From the NCBI GenBank assembly GCA_052389895.1, contig JBQTHM010000034.1, forward strand, positions 1-31,499: DNA of 31,499 nucleotides. The letters run 5' to 3'. Below, in pieces: positions 1 to 7,823 of the stretch. Each line of letters begins with the position of its first letter. The first letter of the stretch is position 1. The notes below the pieces were generated by a model that was given only the letters and a program-made list of their open reading frames with translations, was not told the DNA's origin and ran no database searches. The DNA comes from CAVVXX01 sp052389895. Its GTDB lineage: Bacteria > Pseudomonadota > Alphaproteobacteria > Micropepsales > Micropepsaceae. The position numbers and the translations under genes are program-made.

Positions 1-132
1 GGTAGCGAACGCATTGAGGGTCTGCGGCTCTGGTGGGCGATAGCCGAGCGATGAGTGGGGCCGGACGGTGTTGTAGTGCTGGCGCCATTGTTCGATGATC
101 ACCTGCGCTTCCTTGAGGCTGTAGAAGATCCC
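1..132 (-). pseudogene. IS3-family transposase OrfB, C-terminal remnant (runs off the window)
   Basis: The reverse strand reads, without stops, a peptide that begins GIFYSLKEAQVIIEQW, continues QHYNTVRPHSSLGYRPPEPQ and ends TLNAFAT at the window edge. This is the conserved C-terminal end of the IS3-family (IS407-like) DDE transposase just after the catalytic core. The family protein is about 270-290 residues, so only the last sixth is here, and its stop codon lies outside the window. Upstream homology stops near 132, where a different reading frame on the other strand takes over. None of the catalytic DDE residues is present, so the piece is inactive unless it continues elsewhere. Confidence 0.85.
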
Positions 133-379
133 ATCCGCCAGGGCGCGACTCTTATCTCTTTCGCTCGACTTCCAGCCAGCCGCGCAAGCGAAGCTGAATG
201 TGGAAGAGGAATGGTCAGGAGAGTCTGACCCCCATGGAGAAAATCCCGACGCTGCAAGCTACACAAAAACGGATGCGATTTTGCTTCAGTCAAATGTACA
301 GCTCAACAAGATCAATCAATTGCTGACATTTGCAATGATCCTTGGCGTGCTGGTCCTCGTAACACTTGTCATGAAATGA
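131..379 (+). pseudogene. 3' fragment of a tail-anchored membrane protein gene
   Basis: A forward frame is open from 125 to a TGA at 377-379 but has no convincing start; it appears to have lost its 5' part at the junction with the transposase remnant near 131. The last 36 residues (TDAILLQSNVQLNKINQLL, then a hydrophobic run FAMILGVLVLVTLV and MK) are a heptad-like amphipathic stretch followed by one C-terminal membrane helix, the architecture of a tail-anchored protein. The upstream part is acidic (VEEEWSGESDPHGENPD). I do not recognise a family. Its AT-richer composition than the backbone is compatible with accessory DNA. Confidence 0.5.
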
Positions 380-535
380 CGCTCCCGCGCCCCCGTTGGC
401 ACGGGAGTCGGAACGCATCTAATAATTCTTACGAACTCGCCATTTTCGCTTACCACCTGCTTACCTTCATGAATTCAATGCGGCGCATCGGTCTGGGCTA
501 GTCAAAGTAAGCATTTACAATCATTGAATTTTTTA

Positions 536-612
536 TGGCGCACCGGGCAGGATTCGAACCCGCGACCCCCAGATTCGTAGTCTGGTGCTCTATCCAACTG
601 AGCTACCGGTGC
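536..612 (-). tRNA. tRNA-Arg(ACG)
   Basis: On the reverse strand the acceptor arm GCACCGG pairs with CCGGTGC, followed by discriminator G and an encoded CCA. The D arm contains AGCTCAGTTGGATAGAGC, the anticodon arm is CCAGA-CTACGAA-TCTGG with anticodon ACG, and the T arm has GGTTCGAATCC. ACG is normally edited to ICG by TadA and reads CGU/CGC/CGA arginine codons. The 3' end faces the IS-littered left edge, the usual side for elements that integrate into tRNA genes; no integrase is visible here. Confidence 0.97.
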
Positions 613-992
613 GTTCCAAAGGGCTGCAACCTATGCACGCGACCCTCCCTTGGCAAGCCGAACGGCGTAGTGAGATTCCATCGTGTTCTCGCACGCCATC
701 ATGTCCAATATATAAGGTGCGTACCGCGCAATTTCTCCCCCTGTCGCGTGAATGAATAGGTAAGAGGGGCAATCTTCTCGTTGCCCGGCTTGCGGCCGGG
801 CGCCGCTTGCGTATATACGACCGCAAATTTTTGCGGCCTGGCCCCACTCGATGGAAATCGCCTGTTCTCACGCCCTGCGCAGCCACACTTGCGCCAGCAA
901 GGGACCTTGTTAAGAGTAAAACGAATGGGGATCAAAGGGTCCCGGGCTAGTTCCGCCGCGCCCCTCGCGCAGCCAGGAAGGGATGATCGAAT
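613..992. other. 380-bp intergenic region with two perfect hairpins
   Basis: No protein or RNA gene is supported here. The stretch must hold the tRNA-Arg promoter (leftward) and the promoter of the lipoprotein gene at 993 (rightward), but I see no consensus -35/-10 pair. Two perfect inverted repeats lie close together: a 7-bp stem at 783-789/795-801 with a 5-nt loop, and a 7-bp stem at 821-827/830-836 with a 2-nt spacer. Open frames crossing it in several directions have no ribosome site or recognisable protein. Confidence 0.5.
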
Positions 993-2183
993 ATGCCGAA
1001 GGCCGCTCCCGCATGGGTAATCTGGAAGCCGCTGGCATACGCCAGTGCGCTGATTTTTGTGGCCGGAATAAGCGCCTGTGCCGCGGTCGACGATGCGCTG
1101 TTCAGTGGAAGCCAAATGGAAGCGGCGCCCGGTGAAGCTGGGTTCCCCGCCGCAAGCGATGATCCGCAACCCGCAACGGCAACCGCAGCCGCGCCCGAGG
1201 GACGTGCGCTCGAGCCCGAGGCTGGCACGGCCGTCGGACGAATCCCAATCGCCGAGGGCGAGCCCACAGGCACTGCGGTCGGCCAGCAGGTACAGCAGGT
1301 GCGCAACACACTTATTGGCTTGCAGGACCGCTTCGAGGCGAACGCTCGGAGGCTGGCTGTGCTTCATGCCTCGCAGGCGGCGTCGGCCGCGACCTACAAC
1401 AGCTCTACCTCTGCCATCAGCTCGCGGTTGCTGCTCGGCAGCACACGCGGCAGCTCCGAACTTGTAGTCCAGTGGAATACGGCTCAGGATGCGCTTGATC
1501 GCATCGCCGCCGATATCAATGCGCTCAATGCGTTGGGCGCCGGCATAAGCGCCGATAAGGCCTCCGCCAATATCACGCTCGCCAATATTCGCGGCATGTC
1601 TGGTGCCCCGGGGGCGGCAGAGGAAGATCGACGCCAATTGGGGCAGTTGGAGGATGAAACCAGACAGAGCATAGCGGCGCTCGATCGCGTTCTTGCCAAC
1701 GTCTCGCAGAACGTGCAGCGCGCGACGTCTTACGTGGCGAATGAGCGTCCACACCTTGCCACGCTTGCCAATGCCATCAAGAGCGGCGGGGTCTATGGAG
1801 ACGTGCTTGGCTCTCCGGCATTGGCGGCGCAGCCTGCGGCACCCGCGGCGGCTGCGCACGGCGCAGGCGCTTCTCCAACAAGCGGAACGCCGCTGGTGGT
1901 GATCAAATTCGACAAGCCGAATGTCGAATTCCAGCAGATTCTCTACACCGCGCTGGCGCAGGCGCTCGAACGCCGGCCCGAAGCGGGCTTCCAGGTCGTG
2001 GCCGTAGCTCCCACCGCAACCAGCGAGTCGTCCATGCAGGTCGCCCAGTCGCAAACGCAACGCAACGCTCAGGCAGTGTTGCGCTCCATGACGGACATGG
2101 GCGTGCCCGCGAGTCGTCTGGCGCTCCTTTCCACCACCGATCCCGGGGTGTCGAGCAGCGAAGTACGCGTCTATATGCGCTGA
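993..2183 (+). CDS. Putative outer-membrane/periplasmic lipoprotein with OmpA-like C-terminus
   Basis: The 396-residue product has a basic N-terminus, a hydrophobic segment and a lipobox ISA-C with the modified cysteine at residue 29, so it should be a lipoprotein. A low-complexity Ala/Pro region follows (about 40-90), then a helical, probably coiled-coil middle (about 95-260), an Ala-rich linker, and a C-terminal domain from about 298. That domain (VVIKFDKPNVEF at its start, then SQTQRNAQAVLRSM, GVPASRL and EVRVYMR at the end) has the strand-helix rhythm and R-x-x-A-V-x-x-x-L pattern of OmpA-like peptidoglycan-binding domains, although the canonical NxxLSxxRA motif is not intact. AGGAAGGGA lies about 9 nt before the ATG. 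It converges on the next gene with 2 nt between stops. The specific function is unknown. Confidence 0.8.
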   Translation: MPKAAPAWVIWKPLAYASALIFVAGISACAAVDDALFSGSQMEAAPGEAGFPAASDDPQPATATAAAPEGRALEPEAGTAVGRIPIAEGEPTGTAVGQQVQQVRNTLIGLQDRFEANARRLAVLHASQAASAATYNSSTSAISSRLLLGSTRGSSELVVQWNTAQDALDRIAADINALNALGAGISADKASANITLANIRGMSGAPGAAEEDRRQLGQLEDETRQSIAALDRVLANVSQNVQRATSYVANERPHLATLANAIKSGGVYGDVLGSPALAAQPAAPAAAAHGAGASPTSGTPLVVIKFDKPNVEFQQILYTALAQALERRPEAGFQVVAVAPTATSESSMQVAQSQTQRNAQAVLRSMTDMGVPASRLALLSTTDPGVSSSEVRVYMR

Positions 2184-2185
2184 AC

Positions 2186-3100
2186 TTATGCCGCCCCGTG
2201 CCGCCGCAGCCAGGCAAGCGCGCGGTTCCACGCTTCCTTCGCATCCCTTTCGTTGTAGGACTCGCGATAGTCCGCGAGGAAACCATGTCCGCTGCCGGGA
2301 AACACGTCGATGCGGCTCGACCGGTTGCCGGCCTCCTTAAGCGCCTGGCGCATGCGCTCCACATGTTCGGGCGTGATGCCTCTATCCTTTCCGCCGTATA
2401 GGCCGAGAACCGGCACCTTCAATTCGCGCACGACATCCACCGGATTGCGCGGGCGCAGCGGGCTCGGAGTCGAACCGGCGACGAGCGAACCGTACCAAGC
2501 GACGCCCGCCTTCAGCTTCGGATTGTGCGCGGCATACATCCAGGCCTGCCGCCCGCCCCAACAGAAACCGGTGACCGACACCTTTTTCATGTCACCGCCT
2601 TCCTTTTCGGCAAACGCGGCCTTGCTATCCAGATCACCCCAAACCTGGGCGTCGGGCACCTTGGAGACGAGCTCCGAAATCAGTTTGCCGGTATCTGCAT
2701 AGTCGGCAGTGTTCCCCTGCCGGAAATAGAGTTCGCCCGCGATCGCGTACCAGCCCTGCTTGGCGAAGCGCCGGCAAACGTCCTTGATCCATTCATGCAC
2801 GCCAAAGATTTCCTGGATGACGATGATCACCGGCGGGTGTGCAACGCCTTCGGGCCGCGCGCGATACGCGGCCATGTCGCCGCCGGCGACCGGCACTTTC
2901 ACCATGCCGGTCTCGAGTCCCTCCGTGTCGGTGATGATCGCGGTGGCGGCCACCGGGCCTGCGGCCGCCGCGCAGCCCGCGGCGACCGCGGCGGCGGCAA
3001 CGCCGCGCCGCGACAACGGCTTCCTGGCAATTAGGGCTTCGGCCTCATTCACCACCTCTTCCAGCGTAGTTGAGCCCCGTTCGTCTTTTTTTCCGTCCAT
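2186..3100 (-). CDS. Dienelactone hydrolase family protein with Tat-type leader
   Basis: This 304-residue alpha/beta hydrolase belongs to the dienelactone hydrolase (carboxymethylenebutenolidase) family. The catalytic Cys is in GFCWGG (Cys180), the partner Asp in LYGGKDRGI and the His in GSGHGFLADY; the Glu that holds the Cys in QEIFGVHEW (Glu97) is also present, as in dienelactone hydrolases. Before the domain there is an N-terminal extension with LSRRGVAAAA at 29-38 followed by an Ala-rich hydrophobic stretch, which fits a twin-arginine export leader. The product is therefore probably periplasmic, unlike the cytoplasmic chlorocatechol-pathway enzymes. No aromatic-degradation genes are nearby, so the substrate is unknown. 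It is divergent from the gamma-glutamyltransferase gene across 71 bp. Confidence 0.9.
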   Translation of the reverse strand: MDGKKDERGSTTLEEVVNEAEALIARKPLSRRGVAAAAVAAGCAAAAGPVAATAIITDTEGLETGMVKVPVAGGDMAAYRARPEGVAHPPVIIVIQEIFGVHEWIKDVCRRFAKQGWYAIAGELYFRQGNTADYADTGKLISELVSKVPDAQVWGDLDSKAAFAEKEGGDMKKVSVTGFCWGGRQAWMYAAHNPKLKAGVAWYGSLVAGSTPSPLRPRNPVDVVRELKVPVLGLYGGKDRGITPEHVERMRQALKEAGNRSSRIDVFPGSGHGFLADYRESYNERDAKEAWNRALAWLRRHGAA

Positions 3101-3171
3101 CGGATTTCTCCAATTTTGCGGCCGCGCCTTGCCAACGCTACTCTCCCGGCGATTTGCGGAAAAGAGCGTGC

Positions 3172-4851
3172 ATGAAACGGTTGATCTTCGTTTTATTCGT
3201 TCTGGCGCTCGCCGGCGGCGCGCAAGCAGAAGAAATCGCCACGCGGCACATGATCGTGGCGGCAGAGCCCTATGCCTCCGAGGCAGGCCTCGAGATGTTG
3301 CGCGCGGGCGGTTCCGCTGTGGACGCCGCCATTGCGGCGCAGCTTGTACTTACTTTGGTCGAACCGCAATCGTCCGGCATAGGCGGCGGCGGATACCTCC
3401 TGGTGGCTGAGCCCAACGGAACGCTGCACGCCTATGACGGGCGCGAGATCGCGCCCGCTTCCGCCGAGCCCGCCATGTTCTTGGATGCGCAAGGCAAGCC
3501 GCGCCCGCGTGCCGACGCCATTCCGGGCGGGCTCTCCGTCGGCATTCCGGGAAACATTGCCCTGCTTGCACGCGCGCATGAACGCCACGGCAAACTTCCC
3601 TGGGCGATATTGTTCGAGCCTGCCGTCCGCCTTGCGGATCAGGGGTTCAAGGTGCCCGCGCGCATGGCGGCGGAGCTTCGCTATCCGGAGAACGCATCCG
3701 CTTCCGAATTGGCGAAATTCTTTTCGCGCGCCGACGGAAAACTGATCGAAGCAGGCGACATATGGCACAACCGGGAATACGCAAGGACGCTGCGCGAGAT
3801 AGCCAAGGGCGGGCGCGAGGCGTTCTACAAGGGGCGTATCGCCGATGCGATCATCGAGCGCGTGAAGACTTCGCCGCGCAATCCGGCCGTGATCACGCGC
3901 GAGGATTTCGCCGCCTATCGCGTGATCGACCGCGAAGCGATTTGTGGCACCTACCGGCTCTATCACGTGTGTTCCGTCCCGCCTTCGACATCGGGGGGCA
4001 TCACGCTGTTGCAAATTCTCGGTATGCTTGAACGGTTTCCTTCAAGCGAACTCGAGCCGGGAACGCTGAAGGCGGTGCATCTTCTCACCCAGGCCGAGCG
4101 GCTTGCCTTCGCCGACCGCGCCCGCTGGATCGGCGATCCCGATTTCGTCCAGGTTCCGCTGCCGGGGTTGATCGACAAGAACTATCTTTCCGGACGCGCG
4201 AAGCACATCAATGTCAATCGCGATATGGATCTGGCGTCGGCGGGCACGCCGCCCTCCGAACGTTTGATCGATTACGCGCCCATTCCCCAGGCGCGCCCCG
4301 GCGGAACCAGCCACCTGGATGCGGTGGACGGCCGCGGCCAAGTTGTCTCGCTGACCGCGTCCGTTGAATCGGTTTACGGCGCCAAGCTGGTTGCGGCAGG
4401 ATTCGTGCTCAACAACGAGCTCACCGATTTCACTTTTGTGCCGCAGGCCGGCGGCCGGCCCGTTGCTAATGCGCCCGCGCCGCGCAAACGGCCGATGAGC
4501 GCCATGACGCCCACCATCGTCTTCGGCCCCGGTGGCAAGTTTTTCGCCGCCATCGGCTCGCCGGGCGGCTCGCGCATCATCGGCTATGTGGCTCAGGCTG
4601 TAAGCGCATTGATAGACGCGCATGTGGACATGCAGGCAGCGATCGGTGCGCCACACTATCTAAACCGCAATGGCGTCACCGAGCTGGAAACAGGCACCGC
4701 CATCGAGGCGCTGGCGCCCAAGCTTGTCGCGATGGGCCATCAGGTACGCGCGGTGAAGATGGAAAGCGGCCTCAACGGAATCCGCCGCGTGCCGGAGGGC
4801 TACGAAGGCGCGAGCGACCCACGCCGCTCCGGGGCCGCATTGGGGGATTAG
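3172..4851 (+). CDS. ggt: Gamma-glutamyltransferase (glutathione hydrolase)
   Basis: This periplasmic enzyme cleaves the gamma-glutamyl bond of glutathione and related peptides and self-cleaves into two subunits. The start chosen gives a clean signal peptide (MKRLIFVLFVLALAGGAQA) and a 559-residue protein of normal length; an in-frame extension back to 3070 would put non-signal sequence before it. Family signatures are GIGGGGYLL near the N-terminus, the processing/nucleophile threonine at Thr379 in GGTSHLDAVD, NNELTDF, RKRPMSAMTPTIV and the oxyanion GSPGGSR. In most homologues the residue after the nucleophile is a second Thr; here it is Ser. A GGAAAAGAG stretch precedes the ATG. It is divergent from the dienelactone hydrolase-family gene. 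Confidence 0.95.
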   Translation: MKRLIFVLFVLALAGGAQAEEIATRHMIVAAEPYASEAGLEMLRAGGSAVDAAIAAQLVLTLVEPQSSGIGGGGYLLVAEPNGTLHAYDGREIAPASAEPAMFLDAQGKPRPRADAIPGGLSVGIPGNIALLARAHERHGKLPWAILFEPAVRLADQGFKVPARMAAELRYPENASASELAKFFSRADGKLIEAGDIWHNREYARTLREIAKGGREAFYKGRIADAIIERVKTSPRNPAVITREDFAAYRVIDREAICGTYRLYHVCSVPPSTSGGITLLQILGMLERFPSSELEPGTLKAVHLLTQAERLAFADRARWIGDPDFVQVPLPGLIDKNYLSGRAKHINVNRDMDLASAGTPPSERLIDYAPIPQARPGGTSHLDAVDGRGQVVSLTASVESVYGAKLVAAGFVLNNELTDFTFVPQAGGRPVANAPAPRKRPMSAMTPTIVFGPGGKFFAAIGSPGGSRIIGYVAQAVSALIDAHVDMQAAIGAPHYLNRNGVTELETGTAIEALAPKLVAMGHQVRAVKMESGLNGIRRVPEGYEGASDPRRSGAALGD

Positions 4852-4863
4852 GATGAACAAAAA

Positions 4864-4887
4864 CGGCGCCGGATTTCTCCGGCGCCG
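4864..4887 (-). terminator. Intrinsic terminator of the small secreted-protein gene
   Basis: A perfect 10-bp GC-rich stem (4864-4873 with 4878-4887) and 4-nt loop is followed on the reverse strand by TTTTTGTT. It sits 20 bp beyond the stop of the gene at 4907-5170. On the forward strand there is no T-run after the stem, so it probably terminates ggt only weakly, if at all. Confidence 0.85.
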
Positions 4888-4906
4888 CGCGATCTGAATG
4901 CACAAA

Positions 4907-5170
4907 CTATTTCGAGTCGCCCCGTCCGACGTCGCTCGATTCGGGGTCGGTCACGGCTATACCCGCTTCGGGCATGGTGCAGATCTTGTTGCCTTCCTGG
5001 TCGGTGCCGACCGTACCGCCCTTCTTGGCGCAGTCCGCCTCGGTCAGGGCCTTGCCGTCGATCTTGTAGATGTTCGATCTGCTGCTGTTCAAATTTGTTG
5101 CAGCAGACACGGGCGACGCCAGCGCCGCGGAGGCAAACAGGACCGCGCAGAGAATTGTCAATCGCTTCAT
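4907..5170 (-). CDS. Small secreted protein of unknown function
   Basis: The 87-residue product starts with a typical Sec signal peptide (MKRLTILCAVLFASAALASPVSA) and leaves a mature chain of about 64 residues. The mature part contains SNIYKIDGKALTEADCAKKG and a second cysteine in NKICTMPEAG, so a single disulfide in the periplasm is likely. The tail is acidic and charged. I do not recognise a family. GGGAGGACACC precedes the ATG (good ribosome site), and a strong terminator follows, so it is probably a single-gene transcript. The coding call rests on the signal peptide, ribosome site and terminator together. Confidence 0.8.
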   Translation of the reverse strand: MKRLTILCAVLFASAALASPVSAATNLNSSRSNIYKIDGKALTEADCAKKGGTVGTDQEGNKICTMPEAGIAVTDPESSDVGRGDSK

Positions 5171-5270
5171 GGTGTCCTCCCTTTTGAGGAAGCCCCTCTA
5201 TTCTCCACAATACGCGCAGTTGCTCGAGGCTGCAAAAGATCGAGATTCCGCTGACTCATTTGCCCCCATG

Positions 5271-5328
5271 CTTCGACAAGCTCAGCATGAGGGCCTGAGA
5301 AACCGCCTCACCCTGAGCTTGTCGAAGG
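5271..5328. repeat. Inverted-repeat element of the GTCGAAGG type
   Basis: Two 22-bp arms, 5271-5292 (CTTCGACAAGCTCAGCATGA..) and 5306-5327 (..CACCCTGAGCTTGTCGAAG), are inverted copies with two mismatches around a 13-bp spacer. This sequence type is a very common dispersed intergenic palindrome in alphaproteobacterial genomes. It lies between the divergently placed small secreted-protein gene start and the end of glk, and could fold into a long hairpin in RNA. Confidence 0.8.
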
Positions 5329-5371
5329 GCGAGGCAAAGCAAACTGCGTCACTACTAGATTCCTTTGTGGG

Positions 5372-6322
5372 CTAAGGCGCCTTCATGAGCGAGGCGAGGC
5401 CGCGCAGGGCAAGATCCGTAGCCGTCACGAGGTAACAGGGAATAGGCGCAACAAAGGCTTTCATGCGCCCCTTGTCCTCGAAACGCGTGCGGAAAAGCTT
5501 CGCATCGAACAGTGCGCCCCAGCGGGGAAGAATGCCGCCTGCGAGATAGACGCCGCCATGGGCACCCAAGGTGAGCGCGAGATTGCCCGCCACCGCGCCA
5601 AGCCAGCCCGTGAACAGCGCGATCGCTTCCTCCGCACGCGAATTGCTGCCCGCCCGCGCGGCTTCGGCGATCTCGGCTGCAGAAAGAATTCGCGAATCGT
5701 TCACACCATCAAGCTCGCCGAGAATGCGATAGAGGCTTTCCAACCCGTCGCCGCACAGCACGCGCTCGGCCGAAACGTGCCCGCCGCTTTTGAGCAGAAC
5801 GTCCAGTATGGCGAGTTCGCGCCCGTTAGATGCCGCAAGATCGACATGCCCACCTTCACCGGAGATCACAATGAAGCCGCCTCTTCCATCCGGTACGAGG
5901 CCGCCAACGCCCAGTCCCGTTCCGGGTCCAATCACGCCTATTGGGGCGTCGGCGCGCGGTTCACGGCCGCAGATTTTCTCGACCTCATGGGGCCGCAATT
6001 TCGGGACGCCGAGCGCGGCGGCAGCAAAATCGTTGAGAAGATGCGCTTCCTTGAGGGCAAAGGCGCGCGCCAACGCCTTCTCTTCCATGACCCAATCCAC
6101 GTTGGTCATGGCTGCACGGCCGTCCAGCACGATGCCGGCCACGGCGAAAGCCGCGGCTACGGGCTTGCGCCCCTGCGCACTCAGCAAGTGGCGGATAGCA
6201 TCTTCAAGAGAGGGAAAATCGGCGGTTCGCAGCGTTTCCGGCGCGGTCGCCCCGCCGTCCTGCGCCCAGGCGAAGCGCAGATGCGTCCCGCCGATGTCGC
6301 CCAGCAAAATTTCGCGCGCCAT
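5372..6322 (-). CDS. glk: Glucokinase
   Basis: This ATP-dependent glucose kinase makes glucose-6-phosphate. It has the usual length (316 residues) and the signatures of the bacterial Glk (non-ROK) family: phosphate-1 loop GDIGGTHLRFA near residue 8, the sugar-binding/catalytic HLLNDFAA around 95-100, the GPGTGLGVGGL adenosine/phosphate loop, and EGGHVDLA. The C-terminus has the family's AGGI sequence. Its ATG overlaps the stop of the upstream sensor histidine kinase (TAATG, one shared base), so translation of the two is almost certainly coupled. No glycolytic gene or ROK-type regulator lies beside it. Confidence 0.95.
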   Translation of the reverse strand: MAREILLGDIGGTHLRFAWAQDGGATAPETLRTADFPSLEDAIRHLLSAQGRKPVAAAFAVAGIVLDGRAAMTNVDWVMEEKALARAFALKEAHLLNDFAAAALGVPKLRPHEVEKICGREPRADAPIGVIGPGTGLGVGGLVPDGRGGFIVISGEGGHVDLAASNGRELAILDVLLKSGGHVSAERVLCGDGLESLYRILGELDGVNDSRILSAAEIAEAARAGSNSRAEEAIALFTGWLGAVAGNLALTLGAHGGVYLAGGILPRWGALFDAKLFRTRFEDKGRMKAFVAPIPCYLVTATDLALRGLASLMKAP

Positions 6323-7755
6323 TACTGGATAGTACGGTCCGGAATCTCGATGCGAAAGCGGGTCCCGCGGGAATCGCTTTTCACCAGCGTCACGTCGCCC
6401 CCGTGTGCGCGGATGAGCTCCCGCGCGATCGCCAAACCCAGCCCGGAGCCGCCCGGCCGTGCGCTTCCCGCGAAGGGAAGAAAAAGGCGTTCGCGAACCT
6501 TTTCGGGAATGCCCGGCCCCGTGTCGCTCACTTCGATATAGACGCGCGAGTTTTCGCGCCTTGCCTCCACGCGAATGGCCGCGTCCTGCTCGCCCGGATG
6601 TGCGTCCAGCGCTTCGCGCGCATTGCGCGCGAGATTGAGGAGAACGCGGAACAGATGCTCGGGGTCCGCATCGACTTCCAGGCTTTCTGGCACCGCATTG
6701 ACGAATTCGATTGTGCTGGTATCGGGAATGGCCGAAGTCGCCGTCTCGTTTACCAGCGGCGAGAGCTTGAGGCGGCGGCGCATGGGCATGCGCTCCTCCG
6801 CCTTGCCGAACTGCAGCGTTGCTGTCGCAAGTGTCGCCGCGCGGTCGAGCGAAGCCACGATGCGCGCCGAGAGACTTTGGACGGCCGGATCCCCCACCTT
6901 GGCCAGACGGTCAGAGGCCATTTGCGCGCTGGTGAGGATGTTGCGCAGGTCGTGCTGAATTTTGGCCACGGCCGCGCCCAGCGCAGCCAGCCGTGCCTTG
7001 TGCTGCAGCGTGCCGTAGAGTTCGCGCTGCATTTCCGACAATTCCTTTTCGGCAATTCCGATTTCGTCGCTGCGCGGCGAAGGCGCGATTATGCGGCTCG
7101 GGTCCTCGGGGTTTGCGCGGAACGCGATCATCGCGCTGGTCAGCCGCTTCATCGGCCGCACCAGCAGGAAGTGCAGCGCGAGGAAAATCAGCACGGAAGT
7201 CACGCCCGAAATAAACAGGGCCAAGGTCAGCGCGCGCCACGAAAACGACGAAAGCGCCTCGCGGATCGCGGTTTCGCTCGCAATCACTTCGATGTCTTGG
7301 CCCTGTTCCAGCTCCGTCTTGGCGAGAATGCGAATGCTTCGCCCTGAAGGGCCGAACACCGCCCGCGCCACATCGCGAAGCGCGACAAACAATCCCGAGT
7401 CGCGGACGTCATACGTGGCCTGGATGGCGGCAGGTTCGTCGTCCACCAGGAAGAGATGCCGTCTGTCACGCGCCTTCAGCACCACGGCGCTCACACCCGC
7501 ACGCGACGCGAGCGACAGCCGCATGTTTTCCGACAGCTGCTCGCCAGGCGCTTCGGTAAAGGGAAGAATGGCAAGCTCGGCCGCGCGCACGCGGTCCAGC
7601 AAAAGCTGATGGTGGTAGCGAGCCACCAGCGGGAAATAGATAAGCACGACGCTCAGCATCACGAAGAGCACCGTGAGCAGCAGGATGCGCCCGGAAAGGC
7701 TGTGTGCGACGGCGCTCCAAGCGCCGCGGCCGAAATGTGCCAGGCGAGTCGGCAT
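6322..7755 (-). CDS. Membrane sensor histidine kinase (orphan)
   Basis: The chosen ATG follows GAGAGGGG and gives a 477-residue protein; longer readings back to 8169 would run through rpmH and its promoter. Domains in order: transmembrane helix about 22-46, periplasmic sensor about 47-170, second helix about 172-198, HAMP-like linker about 199-250, dimerisation/phosphoacceptor helix with His268 in KIQHDLRN, then HATPase with N-box NLARNAREAL, G1 DTGPGIP and G2 GGSGLGLAIARE. All key kinase motifs are intact. There is no response regulator before or after it; the next gene is glk, read from a TAATG junction. It is divergent from rpmH. The signal and partner cannot be deduced here. Confidence 0.93.
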   Translation of the reverse strand: MPTRLAHFGRGAWSAVAHSLSGRILLLTVLFVMLSVVLIYFPLVARYHHQLLLDRVRAAELAILPFTEAPGEQLSENMRLSLASRAGVSAVVLKARDRRHLFLVDDEPAAIQATYDVRDSGLFVALRDVARAVFGPSGRSIRILAKTELEQGQDIEVIASETAIREALSSFSWRALTLALFISGVTSVLIFLALHFLLVRPMKRLTSAMIAFRANPEDPSRIIAPSPRSDEIGIAEKELSEMQRELYGTLQHKARLAALGAAVAKIQHDLRNILTSAQMASDRLAKVGDPAVQSLSARIVASLDRAATLATATLQFGKAEERMPMRRRLKLSPLVNETATSAIPDTSTIEFVNAVPESLEVDADPEHLFRVLLNLARNAREALDAHPGEQDAAIRVEARRENSRVYIEVSDTGPGIPEKVRERLFLPFAGSARPGGSGLGLAIARELIRAHGGDVTLVKSDSRGTRFRIEIPDRTIQ

Positions 7756-7823
7756 GCCCCTCTCGATAGCAAATCGGATGCGAAAACTGCGCAAGAGATA
7801 TGGGCAGGATTGCGGCCCCCTTG

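Noticed and set aside
380..420. Terminator after the tail-anchored fragment
   Set aside because: CTCCCG and CGGGAG could pair across about 14 nt, but the loop is large and there is no T-run.
699..2231. 510-codon open frame on the reverse strand
   Set aside because: It is antisense to the lipoprotein gene, crosses the intergenic gap, is Arg/Gly/Ala-rich as expected from GC-rich shadow frames, and has no recognisable domain or ribosome site.
5271..5328. CRISPR-like repeat
   Set aside because: There are only two arms, in inverted rather than direct orientation, with a 13-bp spacer and no further units. No CRISPR array is visible anywhere in the window.
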